This document shows positions 16,726-26,186 of a stretch of 64,000 bases of DNA, piece by piece. The stretch is from contig NZ_CP080627.1 of the NCBI RefSeq assembly GCF_025917315.1, positions 992,001 through 1,056,000 on the forward strand, in the 5' to 3' direction. How positions within the stretch are numbered: the first letter of the stretch is position 1; each line of letters starts with the position of its first letter. Below the pieces are notes generated by a model. That model was not told the origin of the DNA. It ran no database searches and worked only from the letters and a program-made list of their open reading frames with translations. The DNA comes from Halomonas qaidamensis. Its GTDB lineage: Bacteria > Pseudomonadota > Gammaproteobacteria > Pseudomonadales > Halomonadaceae. Position numbers and translations under genes: made by a program.

Positions 16726-19700
16726 TGAACTTTTCCAACTTCTTTATCAGCCGACCGATCTTCGCTACCGTTTTGGCGATTATCTTGACGCTGGTAGGTA
16801 CGATGGCAATGCGAATATTGCCGATTGAGCAGTATCCCAGCGTTGTACCTCCCACGGTGTCGGTGCAGGCTCAGTTCCCTGGGGCAGATGCTGAAACAGT
16901 GGCGCAGACCGTCGCAGCACCACTTGCTGAGGCCATCAATGGTGTTGAGGACATGTTGTATATGACCTCAAACAGCGCTGATAACGGCACCATGAGTCTG
17001 AGTGTCGCCTTTAATATCGGCACGGATGGTGACATCAACACCATCAACGTGAACAACCGAGTGCAGGGCGCACTTTCACAGCTACCCGAGGCGGTACAAT
17101 CGCAAGGGGTAACGGTCGAGTTACGCTCCGACTCTATTTTGATGCTTGTTGCCTTGACGTCACCCAGCGGTGACTACAGCAAGATCTACATGCAGAACTA
17201 TGCCACATTAAATATCTTAGATGAGCTACGCCAAGTGCCCGGTGTAGGTAATGCCGAAGTGTTAGGCGGCGGTGAGTTTGCGATGCGGGTGTGGATGGAT
17301 CCCGACAAGCTCGCTCAGTACGACCTGACGCCCAGTGAAGTGGCCAGCGCTATTCGCGCGCAGAATACCGAGATCCCTGCGGGTAACTTAGCGGCAACGC
17401 CACAAAGCGAACCGCGCGCTTATACCTACACGATTACCGCCGGTGGTCGTTTGTCGGGCACCGATGATTTTCGCAATATCTTTCTGCGCACCAATCCAGA
17501 CGGCTCTTCGCTACGTTTAGAAGATGTGGCGCGGATTGAGCTGGGTGCGTCGTTTTATGGCGTGGATGCTCGTTTAAACGGCGCCACGATGACGCCCATT
17601 ATTATTAACCAGCAGCCGGGTGCCAACGCGTTGGAAACCGCTGATGCGGTACGCACTACCATGGAAGAGCTTGCCGGGCGCTTCCCGCCAGGGCTTGAAT
17701 ATGTAACGCCTTACGACACCACGTTGTTTATTGATGCCTCTGTAGAAACCGTATTAAAGACCTTTATCGAAGCGTTTCTGATCGTTATCGTTATTCTGTT
17801 TATCTTCTTGCAGAACTGGCGTTTTACAGTCATTGCTATGTCAGTCGTGCCGGTGTCGGTTATCGGCACCTTTGCAGGCTTCTACTTGTTTGGCTTCTCC
17901 ATCAACCTGCTTACGTTGTTTGCCTTGGTGCTGTCGATAGGCATCGTAGTGGATGACGCGATACTGGTGGTTGAAAACGTCGAACGGGTACTGAGCGAAG
18001 AAGATGATATTTCGGTGCGTGATGCGACCATTCGTGCGATGAAAGAAGTGGGCGGCCCGGTTATTGCCACGTCGCTGATTATGGCGGCGGTATTTGTGCC
18101 GGTGGCATTTCTGGGTGGTTTTACCGGCCAAATTTATCAGCAGTTTGCGATTACCGTGGCGATATCAGTGGCGCTTTCAGCGCTAATGGCACTGACCTTT
18201 ACCCCCGCGCTCTCGGCTATCTTCATTAAGCATAACCTGCATAAAACGAAACAGTCTGCGTTCCGGCGAGCGATTACCACGCCGCTGCGCCTATTTGACC
18301 GTTTCTTCGCTGGTTTTACCGCCGCGTATATGTGGTTCGTGAAAAAGCTGGTGCGCTTCTGGGTGTTAGCGCTCGCGCTAACCGTGGCGGTCGGTGCTGG
18401 TTCTTACTGGCTCTACGCGAATACGCCTTCCACGCTTGTACCTGAAACTGACCAAGGTATCGTACTGGTCAGTGTTTCATTGCCCGATGCCGCGTCACTT
18501 AGCCGAACCCAAGCCTATATGGCTGAACTTAGTTCACAGATAGAAGATATTCCTGGCGTTGAGTACTCTTCTGCGGTCGCAGGCTATGACATTTTGTCGA
18601 GCGCGGTTAATACCGCTCGTGGCATCATGTTTATCAACATGAAAACCTGGGCTGAGCGAGAGCTAACAGCAAATGAGCTGGTCGGCCGTATTATGCAGCT
18701 GGGCGCGAGTATTGATGGTGGTTCGGCGATGGCGTTTAACGTGCCGCCGATAATGGGGCTTTCTACAACGGGTGGTTTCACTGGCTACTTGCAATCATTT
18801 GAGGGCGCTTCCACGCGTGAGCTTTATCAAGCGTCCTTGCAAATTATGCAGGCAGCGAACCAACACCCAGCATTAAGTCGCGTATTCACGACGTTTAATG
18901 TCAATGTGCCTTCTTACCGTGCGGAGATTGACCAGCAAAAAGCACTCAGTTATGGCGTTGCGCTTGAGAATATCAACTCAGCGCTTGCCAATACCTTCGG
19001 TAATGGGTTTGTTAACTTCTTTAGTTACCAAAACCGCAATTTCCAGGTCTACTTACAGAACGAAGATGAATTCCGTAAAACACCGGATGATGTCAGCAGC
19101 GTTTATGTGCGTAGTGGCAATGGCGATCGCATACCGCTTTCCGAGTTCGTCACGCTTGAACGCCAAACGGGTCCGGCGGTTGTATCCCGCTTCGGTGTTT
19201 ATGCAGGTGCTCAGTTCCAAGGTAACCCAGCTCCAGGCTACAGTTCTGCCCAGGCGATTGAAGCCATGGAAGAAGTGGTTCAGGAAACGTTAGGCAGAAA
19301 CTGGGGCATGGGCTGGACAGGAACAGCGTACCAAGAGTCTAACCTTGGCAATACCGCCGTACTTGCCATCGTGTTTGGTATCCTGATGGTGTTCTTAATC
19401 CTGGCGGCTCAGTACGAAAGCTGGTCGCTACCGCTCGCAGTGTTGACGGCTACGCCATTCGCTTTCCTAGGGGGGATCGGCGGCATTGTGCTACGAGGGT
19501 TAGATACCAGTGTGTACGTACAGATTGGGATGTTGGTGGTGGTCGGCTTGGCTGCCAAAAACGCGATATTAATCGTTGAGTTTGCTGAGCTACAGCGCAA
19601 AGAGCAGGGTAAGTCGATTCGTGAAGCAGCGATTACTGCTGCGGAGCTTCGCTTCCGCCCTATTGTGATGACGTCACTTGCCTTTATCTTCGGCACCTTG

Positions 19701-19922
19701 CCGTTGGCACTGGCTACTGGCGCGAGTGATGTGAGTAGTCACCACATAGGTACCACCGTTGCAGTGGGTATGGCGTCTGTCGCAACCCTGGGAAGCCTGT
19801 TTATTCCCAGCTTCTACGCCATGATTGCCACGGTTTCCGACTGGCTCTATCGTAAACGCCATCCTGACCAAGAGCGAGATAGTCGCAACGGACAGGCAGC
19901 GGTAGGTCACGATCAGCCGTAA
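16725..19922 (+). CDS. acrB: RND efflux pump, AcrB/MexB type (HAE1)
   Basis: 1065-aa inner membrane proton-drug antiporter with 12 membrane segments in two halves. The opening F-F-I-S-R-P-I-F-A is standard. TM4 carries the proton-relay aspartates in G-I-V-V-D-D-A-I-L-V-V-E-N-V-E, and the second half carries G-L-A-A-K-N-A-I-L-I-V-E-F-A with the conserved lysine. Length and motifs match HAE1 pumps that expel hydrophobic drugs, solvents and bile salts. It completes the channel-adaptor-pump operon and is followed by a strong terminator. The C-terminus ends in a short hydrophilic tail. Confidence 0.95.
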   Translation: MNFSNFFISRPIFATVLAIILTLVGTMAMRILPIEQYPSVVPPTVSVQAQFPGADAETVAQTVAAPLAEAINGVEDMLYMTSNSADNGTMSLSVAFNIGTDGDINTINVNNRVQGALSQLPEAVQSQGVTVELRSDSILMLVALTSPSGDYSKIYMQNYATLNILDELRQVPGVGNAEVLGGGEFAMRVWMDPDKLAQYDLTPSEVASAIRAQNTEIPAGNLAATPQSEPRAYTYTITAGGRLSGTDDFRNIFLRTNPDGSSLRLEDVARIELGASFYGVDARLNGATMTPIIINQQPGANALETADAVRTTMEELAGRFPPGLEYVTPYDTTLFIDASVETVLKTFIEAFLIVIVILFIFLQNWRFTVIAMSVVPVSVIGTFAGFYLFGFSINLLTLFALVLSIGIVVDDAILVVENVERVLSEEDDISVRDATIRAMKEVGGPVIATSLIMAAVFVPVAFLGGFTGQIYQQFAITVAISVALSALMALTFTPALSAIFIKHNLHKTKQSAFRRAITTPLRLFDRFFAGFTAAYMWFVKKLVRFWVLALALTVAVGAGSYWLYANTPSTLVPETDQGIVLVSVSLPDAASLSRTQAYMAELSSQIEDIPGVEYSSAVAGYDILSSAVNTARGIMFINMKTWAERELTANELVGRIMQLGASIDGGSAMAFNVPPIMGLSTTGGFTGYLQSFEGASTRELYQASLQIMQAANQHPALSRVFTTFNVNVPSYRAEIDQQKALSYGVALENINSALANTFGNGFVNFFSYQNRNFQVYLQNEDEFRKTPDDVSSVYVRSGNGDRIPLSEFVTLERQTGPAVVSRFGVYAGAQFQGNPAPGYSSAQAIEAMEEVVQETLGRNWGMGWTGTAYQESNLGNTAVLAIVFGILMVFLILAAQYESWSLPLAVLTATPFAFLGGIGGIVLRGLDTSVYVQIGMLVVVGLAAKNAILIVEFAELQRKEQGKSIREAAITAAELRFRPIVMTSLAFIFGTLPLALATGASDVSSHHIGTTVAVGMASVATLGSLFIPSFYAMIATVSDWLYRKRHPDQERDSRNGQAAVGHDQP

Positions 19923-19942
19923 CGCTGTTTAGTCATTGGCGA

Positions 19943-19976
19943 ACGGGCACCATGTGAACATGGTGCCCGTTTTTTT
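19943..19976 (+). terminator. Intrinsic terminator of the efflux operon
   Basis: ACGGGCACCATGT (19943-19955), two-base spacer, ACATGGTGCCCGT (19958-19970), then seven T residues. Perfect 13-bp stem, the strongest terminator in the window. Confidence 0.93.
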
Positions 19977-20153
19977 ATAGTGGCCATTTTGTTGTCGACC
20001 TAAATGGCTTAATTGCCGGTAGCGCTAGTGGAAACAATTAATATTGCTAATTTTTCGAATTTTTACATTAGTTATTTATGGTTTTTTAGAGGCTGTTAGG
20101 TTTTTTAAACTACACTTTATTGATAGTAATTGCCCAGAAAAGGATAGCTATCA

Positions 20154-22175
20154 ATGAGCAACTCTAACCCTTCAAAAATATCTGGTTCAAAGCTGAAAGC
20201 TCATATTGACGCCCTCGAGAAGCAGCCTCTCGATATTACGCCAGACGCCTCATCAAGACACTTGCATAACGGTATCGACACGCCATTTCCACCCGCCGAT
20301 TTGCATGGCAGCTATACCAACAACCGGCCACTTCCGACCGAGGGTATTGAGCAGCGTCACGCCTGGATCGTTGGTGGCGGTATTGCTGGGTTGTCTGCTG
20401 CTTTCTTCCTGATTCGTGACGGTCATATGCCCGCTGGCAATATCACTTTCCTAGAGGAGCAGAGCATAGAGGGCGGCTCGTTGGATGGTGCTGGTAACGC
20501 GGAAGAAGGCTATATCGTGCGCGGAGGCCGTGAAATGGAGATGACCTACCAGAACTTCTGGGACGTCTTCTCGGAAATACCGGCGCTTGAGTTGCCGCCG
20601 CCTTTTACTGTGCTAGATGAGTACCGCATTGTAAATGACGCTGACAAAAACTGGTCAAAAGCGCGCCTGTTGGAAAAGCAAGGCCAGATCAAAGATTTTT
20701 CCACCATGAACCTCACCAAACGCCAGCAGCTGGAAGTCATCAAGCTACTGCTAGCGCGTAAAGAGGATCTGGATGATGTCACTGTAGAGCAGTGGTTTAG
20801 TGAAGGTTTCCTAGACACTAATTTCTATACCTTCTGGCGCACCATGTTTGCCTTCCAAAACTGGCATTCAGTGCTCGAAATGAAGCTATATATGCATCGC
20901 TTCCTGCACCTGATGGATGGCCTTAACGACATGACGTCATTGGTATTTCCAAAGTACAACCAGTACGACAGTTTTGTTCGACCACTGATGAGTTGGCTGA
21001 AGGATCAGGGTGTAAAGATTGAGTACGATACGGTTGTCGAAAACCTAGGCATGGAGACTCAGGACGGCGGCAGTAGAACCGTCACCACCATTCAGTGTCA
21101 CGGTAGTAACGGCGGTAAAGCCATCACGGTCGGTCCCCGCGACTTGGTGTTCGTCACCACGGGTTCGATGACCGAAGATACTGCTTATGGCGATGATGAC
21201 ACCGTTCCACAGCTGAAAGATAAAGGGCAGGCTGGCGTGGGATCAGGTTGGCAACTGTGGAAGAATCTCGCAGAAAAATCTGACATTTTTGGGAAGCCAG
21301 AAAAGTTCTGCGGGGACGTTCCGCGTTCTACCTGGGAGTCTGTAACGCTTACCTGTAAACCATCGCCTTTGATGGATAAGCTTAAGGAATTGTCGGTTAA
21401 CGATCCTTATTCAGGGTTCACAGCCACCGGTGGGATTATTACCTTTACAGACTCTTCCTGGTTAATGAGCTTTACCTGCAATCGCCAGCCGCACTTCCCC
21501 GACCAGCCCGACGATGTGATTGTGCTGTGGACATACGCCTTGTTGATGGACAAGCCCGGCGACTATGTCAAAAAGCCAATGCCAGCGTGCACCGGCAAAG
21601 AAGTGTTGACTGAAATGTGCTACCACCTTGGTTTGATTGATCAAGTTGATGCCATAGTAGCCGCTACCAAAACCCGTATCGCGCTAATGCCCTATATCAC
21701 CGCTCAATTTATGCCAAGAGCTAAGGGAGATCGCCCTGAGGTGGTTCCTGAAGGCTGCACCAACCTGGCCTGTATGGGTCAGTTTGTAGAAACCCATAAC
21801 GATGTTGTGTTCACGCTGGAAAGTTCGGTGAGAACAGCCCGTATTGGCGTCTACAGCTTACTTGGGCTTAAAAAACAGGTGCCGGATATCTATCCTGGTC
21901 AATACGACGTGCGTCGTTTGCTGCGAGCTACCCGCACCTTGAACAGCGACGACGCGTTTATAGGCGAAGGTGTATTACGCCGTCTACTGGGTGGGACCTA
22001 CTTTGAAAATGTACTGCCGCTTGGTGCAGATGAAACCCCCGATGATCTTCACCACCATGGACGATTGGATCACCAGCTTCAGGCTATTCGTAGCTTAATA
22101 GGCGACAATCATACTCTTGACGACGTTAAAAGCCGGCTTCAGGAGCTAAGGGATAAGCTGCGTGGGCGTCGCTGA
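20154..22175 (+). CDS. ohyA: Oleate hydratase (fatty acid double-bond hydratase)
   Basis: 673-aa FAD-dependent hydratase of the 'myosin-cross-reactive antigen' family, which adds water to cis-9 double bonds of unsaturated fatty acids (oleate to 10-hydroxystearate). The FAD dinucleotide motif [10 protein letters not shown] is at residues 71-80, and the conserved catalytic loop RGGREME at 123-129. Length is slightly above the usual 590-650. Likely role: detoxifying free unsaturated fatty acids, or membrane-related. It stands alone behind an AT-rich 230-bp upstream region, between the efflux operon and a small membrane gene. Confidence 0.92.
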   Translation: MSNSNPSKISGSKLKAHIDALEKQPLDITPDASSRHLHNGIDTPFPPADLHGSYTNNRPLPTEGIEQRHAWIVGGGIAGLSAAFFLIRDGHMPAGNITFLEEQSIEGGSLDGAGNAEEGYIVRGGREMEMTYQNFWDVFSEIPALELPPPFTVLDEYRIVNDADKNWSKARLLEKQGQIKDFSTMNLTKRQQLEVIKLLLARKEDLDDVTVEQWFSEGFLDTNFYTFWRTMFAFQNWHSVLEMKLYMHRFLHLMDGLNDMTSLVFPKYNQYDSFVRPLMSWLKDQGVKIEYDTVVENLGMETQDGGSRTVTTIQCHGSNGGKAITVGPRDLVFVTTGSMTEDTAYGDDDTVPQLKDKGQAGVGSGWQLWKNLAEKSDIFGKPEKFCGDVPRSTWESVTLTCKPSPLMDKLKELSVNDPYSGFTATGGIITFTDSSWLMSFTCNRQPHFPDQPDDVIVLWTYALLMDKPGDYVKKPMPACTGKEVLTEMCYHLGLIDQVDAIVAATKTRIALMPYITAQFMPRAKGDRPEVVPEGCTNLACMGQFVETHNDVVFTLESSVRTARIGVYSLLGLKKQVPDIYPGQYDVRRLLRATRTLNSDDAFIGEGVLRRLLGGTYFENVLPLGADETPDDLHHHGRLDHQLQAIRSLIGDNHTLDDVKSRLQELRDKLRGRR

Positions 22176-22212
22176 TTTACGCTCATTTATATTAATTATT
22201 TACTATTTCCCG

Positions 22213-22234
22213 CTCACCGCCATCGCGCGGTGAG
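22213..22234 (+). terminator. Possible terminator after oleate hydratase
   Basis: CTCACCGC / GCGGTGAG stem of 8 bp with a CATCGC loop, 38 nt after the stop. No T-run follows, so it may be rho-assisted or an mRNA 3' hairpin. Confidence 0.4.
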
Positions 22235-22421
22235 TAGGGGACGCCTTTCGCATAAAGCTCACGGCTGAACTTTCGACTGTTAAGTGATGGGCATCAAGTT
22301 AGCTAAACACATAAACGCGTAAGGTGGTCTACGCTAAAAGAGATCGCTGTTTTTAGCTTGTGCTAATAAAGATAACATCAAGCGAAAACATCACCAGGCT
22401 TTGTCTGGAGGAGAATACGCC

Positions 22422-23099
22422 ATGATTCACTCGCTTGTTTCCGCTGCACTGCAATTTCCTACGATCGTTTTTACCCTCTTATTGGCTTTGACAGCACTCT
22501 ACTGGTTACTGGTGTTAATTAGGCTTGCACCGCTTGAGCTGTTTGAGCGCGATAGCCTGCGCGACGACCACATGGCCAGCACACTTGTGTCGTTAGGCTT
22601 TGCAGGTGTACCCGCCACGCTTGCGCTAAGTATTTTGGTACTTTTTGCGGGGGTAATTTCGCTCGCTATTGAGCTACTGGCCCTGCGCTGGTTATCGCTG
22701 GGTATGTTGAGAGTGCCTGTCGGCGTGCTTGTACTGTGGGTATCATTTGCGGTTGCGTCGCCGATTGCGGCGGCCGTGTGCCACTCAGTGCAACGCGCGC
22801 TTCATCGCTATCAGCCGTTCAATCGTCGCTGTTTATTAGGCGCTACTGTCGTTGTTTCTGAACGCCAGAATGATGAATACGCCTCGGCTCAGCTGGAAAA
22901 TGAACCCAGCAGTGCTGTTAGGTTGCACTGTAAAGCAGGAGACTGCCCACAAACGGGCGAGCGCCGGGTGCTAGTGAAATATCTTGCCGACGAAGGCGCA
23001 TACCGTAGTGTGATTGAGCAGCAATATCTCGATACGCGCGTTCGTGTGAATAAGCTGCGCTTGCACCGCAAACATCATTCAAATGGCTATTCCACCTAG
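22422..23099 (+). CDS. Membrane protein with C-terminal OB-fold-like domain (YqiJ-like)
   Basis: 225-aa protein with three hydrophobic helices (about residues 8-35, 55-88, 95-125). A soluble C-terminal beta-rich segment follows at about 140-215, with two cysteines in H-C-K-A-G-D-C and the strand R-V-L-V-K-Y. The layout, three membrane helices plus an OB-fold/NfeD-like tail, fits the YqiJ/DUF1449 group that usually accompanies flotillin-like YqiK. No flotillin gene is in this window. ATG 22422 is set by GGAGGAG eight bases upstream. I am not certain of the family. Confidence 0.5.
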   Translation: MIHSLVSAALQFPTIVFTLLLALTALYWLLVLIRLAPLELFERDSLRDDHMASTLVSLGFAGVPATLALSILVLFAGVISLAIELLALRWLSLGMLRVPVGVLVLWVSFAVASPIAAAVCHSVQRALHRYQPFNRRCLLGATVVVSERQNDEYASAQLENEPSSAVRLHCKAGDCPQTGERRVLVKYLADEGAYRSVIEQQYLDTRVRVNKLRLHRKHHSNGYST

Positions 23100-23109
23100 T
23101 GGGTGTTGT

Positions 23110-24042
23110 TTAGCCAAATAGCCGCCGCCACTGTTTAACAATCCACTGTGCAATAGGAAGCGACGTAGAAGGAGCACTTGCTGGTTTGCTGGAGGTGAAA
23201 GCGCTCAGTGGCGTATCGAGAAACTGACGAAGCGGTGTGACTTGTTCGGGATGATTCAGCATAGGAGCATGGCCGCAGCCTGGGGCGGTGAAGGTGACCA
23301 AGCCAGGTTGTACCTCTTTCATTCTAGGCAGCGTTTCGGCATCCAGTAGCGTTGATTCAGCACCTCGAATTACCATCACAGGGCAGTGAATGTTCGCCCA
23401 ATCTGCCCATGTGTCTCGTGGTGTGTCATGGATAAACTGCTCACCAATGCGTGGATCAAAGTGGTAAGTCCAACACCCATCTGGTAGCCGCCGAGCGCTG
23501 CCAAGTGCTAATGCCCGCCACTCAGCGTCACTGATGATCCCAAAGCTTGCGTAGTGCTGCATCAGTTCTTTTTGTAGATCCACAAAGCTCGTAAAGCGAT
23601 GGGTTAGGCTGAAATAGCTGGAGAGTGCGATGAGTCCCTCTTTATTCAGTTCAGGCCCAACATCATTGAGGATAAGTCTAGAAATCCGTTGGCTATGCGT
23701 TTTATCGGCAGCGAGCAGCATGCCCAGTAGCCCTCCCATGGACGTGCCCAGCCAGTCGACTTGCTTTAACTGGAAATGATCTAAAATAGCGATCGCCACC
23801 GTCATATAGTGGCTGTAAAGATAGTCGTGGGCAGGAAACAGTGACCAGCTGGAAAGACCGCGACCAGGCGTATCCGGCGCAAGAATACGCCAGTCGCTGC
23901 CTAGCTGGTGTGCAAGTGCCTCGAAGTCGCCGCCGTGACGCGCAAGGCCATGCCACGCAATCAGCGTGCGCGGTGCGCTGGGGTTCCAAATACGAACAGC
24001 AATATCAAGTTCGCGGACACGAACAAATTCCAATGCATCCAT
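23110..24042 (-). CDS. Alpha/beta hydrolase
   Basis: 310-aa alpha/beta-hydrolase-fold enzyme. The oxyanion-hole motif is W-H-G-L at 30-33, the nucleophile elbow G-T-S-M-G-G (Ser101), and the terminal histidine lies in G-C-G-H-A-P-M (His258). The acid is probably Asp234 or Glu229. A proline-rich C-terminal extension follows the fold. Nothing identifies the substrate: esters, lactones and haloalkanes are all possible for the family. Transcribed towards the OB-fold membrane gene. The AcrR-like gene lies 62 bp upstream on the same strand, so a two-gene unit is possible. Confidence 0.85.
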   Translation of the reverse strand: MDALEFVRVRELDIAVRIWNPSAPRTLIAWHGLARHGGDFEALAHQLGSDWRILAPDTPGRGLSSWSLFPAHDYLYSHYMTVAIAILDHFQLKQVDWLGTSMGGLLGMLLAADKTHSQRISRLILNDVGPELNKEGLIALSSYFSLTHRFTSFVDLQKELMQHYASFGIISDAEWRALALGSARRLPDGCWTYHFDPRIGEQFIHDTPRDTWADWANIHCPVMVIRGAESTLLDAETLPRMKEVQPGLVTFTAPGCGHAPMLNHPEQVTPLRQFLDTPLSAFTSSKPASAPSTSLPIAQWIVKQWRRLFG

Positions 24043-24104
24043 AACATAATCCTATGCTGACAATGCGCTCAGTATAGGTGTATTGCTGCATTGCAGCGAG
24101 ATGG

Positions 24105-24716
24105 TTAGCGCTGCATCATGGTGATTAAGGTATCGATAAGTTCACCGCCACGCTCACGTAGCGAGAAAGACTCAGGATTACGCAGCCAGTCGTGGAACAA
24201 ACCACCCAGTGCTGCTTGCATCAGCCGGGTTGCCACCTCTGGGGACAGATCATCGCGTAGTAACTGCTGCTGCTGGGCCAGTTGAAAGACCAACAGCATT
24301 TCGTCGAAACACTCATCAGCGATTTCATCTTGCATCTGAATCGGATTAATATCGCTAAAGAATTCGCAGCGATGCAGAAGAATCGACAAAATGCGCTGAT
24401 GAGATGGCTGTTCCAAACGGTTAAGCCCAGCATGGCAAGCAAGCTGAATAGCGGTAAGTGGCGAGAGGGTAGGGTCAGCGTTGTTGACCTCTTCCATTAA
24501 GGATTGGAAAGGCATGCGGACACGCTCCACCAACGCCATAAATAAGTCGCCTTTATTTTTAAAATGCCAATAAACGGCACCCCGCGTCAGATTAGCATGA
24601 CGGGCAATTTGCTCCAGCGATGTGCGAGCTACGCCTTTTGCGAAAAACACTTCTTCAGCCGCATCCAACAGCGCTTCGCGAGTTGCAGCAGCCTCCGCTT
24701 TGGTTTTTCTTGCCAT
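24105..24716 (-). CDS. acrR: TetR-family repressor, AcrR/TtgR type
   Basis: 203-aa regulator. It opens M-A-R-K-T-K-A-E-A, almost as in E. coli AcrR, followed by the TetR helix-turn-helix (T-S-L-E-Q-I-A-R-H-A-N-L-T-R-G-A-V-Y-W-H-F, about residues 32-52). A ligand-binding all-helical domain makes up the rest. Proteins of this group sense drugs or solvents and repress an RND operon. Here the RND operon is 4-10 kb away rather than adjacent. The intergenic region upstream (24717-24921) carries TACATTCA (24779-24786), the reverse complement of the half-site TGAATGTA found at the efflux promoter, so auto-control is plausible. Confidence 0.85.
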   Translation of the reverse strand: MARKTKAEAAATREALLDAAEEVFFAKGVARTSLEQIARHANLTRGAVYWHFKNKGDLFMALVERVRMPFQSLMEEVNNADPTLSPLTAIQLACHAGLNRLEQPSHQRILSILLHRCEFFSDINPIQMQDEIADECFDEMLLVFQLAQQQQLLRDDLSPEVATRLMQAALGGLFHDWLRNPESFSLRERGGELIDTLITMMQR

Positions 24717-24921
24717 AAAAACGTAACCTCAATAAGTGACACGGGATAGTCACATTTTACCGTATGTGCATCACTTTTTACATTCAAAACTGTATGGTTA
24801 ATTGTTTTAGCTCATAACCTAGGTTAGTAAAGTCGTTATTTCAGTGAAAGACGTATAAGATTTGTTTGGAAACGCTGTTTCGAAATGAAACCGTCATTAC
24901 CCACGTTATAGGGATTTCAGC

Positions 24922-25953
24922 ATGGCGCGAGCACCTTTTATTTTGGCAGGGCACACTGTAATGCCTGGCCAACGCTTACAAATAGATGTGCCTGTGGCAC
25001 GCCTATACACCCACACACAGCTGCATATTCCGGTTGAGGTCGTGCATGGGCGTAAAGATGGCCCGGTCATGTTGGTGTGTGGTGGCATTCATGGTGATGA
25101 AATTAATGGGGTAGAGATTGTTCGTCGTTTGCTGCGTTCCAAGGCAATTAACAGCTTGCGCGGTACGTTAATTGCGGTACCCGTGGTGAATGTCTTCGGT
25201 TTTTTACAGCAAACGCGCTATTTGCCAGACCGCCGCGATTTGAACCGCTGTTTCCCGGGCAGTGAAAAGGGCTCGTTAGGTGGGCGCATTGCGGCGCTAT
25301 TCCGCGATGAAATTGTCGATCACGCCACGCATATTATCGACTTGCATACCGGTGCTATTCACCGTACCAACCTTCCGCAGATTCGTGCCCAGCTCCAGCC
25401 AGGCAGTGAAACGGAGCGCATGGCCGATGCATTTGGCGCGCCCGTAGTGCTTAATGCAGAGCTCCGTGAAGGTAGTTTGCGCCACTATGCGCAAAACCGT
25501 GGTATCCCTGTGCTGACTTATGAAGCGGGTGAGGCGCTACGTTTTGATGAGTGGGCAATTGCCCCCGGCGTGCGTGGTGTTTTACGAGTTATGCGACGTT
25601 TAGGCATGCTAGCGGGCGAGCAGCGTCGCCGCTCGCCAATGCCTGCGGAACTTGCCAATGGCTCTAGCTGGGCGCGGGCACCTATCGACGGCATCTTACG
25701 ACCCAAAGTGCGCCTAGGTGCCCGGGTGGCAAAAGGCGAAGTGCTCGGTAAAGTGGCTGACCCGTTTGGTAACGATGAGGGCGAAGTGCTCTCCATGGCC
25801 GATGGTATTGTGATTGGTATGAGTCGATTGCCGCTAGCGAACGAAGGTGAAGCGCTTTATCACATTGCCCGCTTTGATGAGATTGAGGAAGCTGAGACAG
25901 CCATTGAGAATTTTCAATCAAGCCTAACGCCTCAGCCTGATGCGATGTATTGA
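24922..25953 (+). CDS. Succinylglutamate desuccinylase/aspartoacylase family deacylase
   Basis: 343-aa zinc-dependent deacylase/peptidase of the AstE/AspA family (M14-like fold). Metal ligands are visible as GGIHGDE (His57, Glu60) and H142 in I-I-D-L-H-T-G. A catalytic glutamate lies in L-T-Y-E-A-G-E (about 201-204). A beta-domain follows at about 255-330 with P-I-D-G-I-L-R-P-K-V. The same family includes DoeB of ectoine breakdown, but no doeA or other ectoine gene is near, so only the family is called. It is divergent from the acrR-like gene. Confidence 0.82.
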   Translation: MARAPFILAGHTVMPGQRLQIDVPVARLYTHTQLHIPVEVVHGRKDGPVMLVCGGIHGDEINGVEIVRRLLRSKAINSLRGTLIAVPVVNVFGFLQQTRYLPDRRDLNRCFPGSEKGSLGGRIAALFRDEIVDHATHIIDLHTGAIHRTNLPQIRAQLQPGSETERMADAFGAPVVLNAELREGSLRHYAQNRGIPVLTYEAGEALRFDEWAIAPGVRGVLRVMRRLGMLAGEQRRRSPMPAELANGSSWARAPIDGILRPKVRLGARVAKGEVLGKVADPFGNDEGEVLSMADGIVIGMSRLPLANEGEALYHIARFDEIEEAETAIENFQSSLTPQPDAMY

Positions 25954-26008
25954 TACGATGTATTGATGCGTGTTTTTGGTGCGAGATTAAAGTTATTGAT
26001 TCAATATT

Positions 26009-26045
26009 ATAGTTAAAAACTATTAACTCAATAGCAAAAGAAGCC
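26009..26045 (+). promoter_or_regulatory. OxyR binding motif upstream of catalase
   Basis: ATAG-TTAAAAA-CTAT (26009-26023), then exactly seven bases, then ATAG (26031-26034). The consensus is ATAGntnnnanCTAT-N7-ATAGntnnnanCTAT; the first half matches at every fixed base and the third quarter matches with correct spacing. The fourth quarter is not conserved. It lies 140-180 bp before the catalase start. Confidence 0.78.
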
Positions 26046-26186
26046 GGATCACAAATGGCGTGATGCAGATGAGTTGGCTATACCTGTGGGGTAGCCGCTT
26101 TAGCTTAGATTAATATAGATCGTTAAAGGCGGCTTTTTCCAGTGGTACAGATCGTGCCATGTCGAATGTGACAAGGAGGAAGTGTT

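Noticed and set aside
24922..25953. DoeB (ectoine degradation)
   Set aside because: The family matches, but no doeA, doeX or other ectoine gene is nearby; synteny does not support the specific name.
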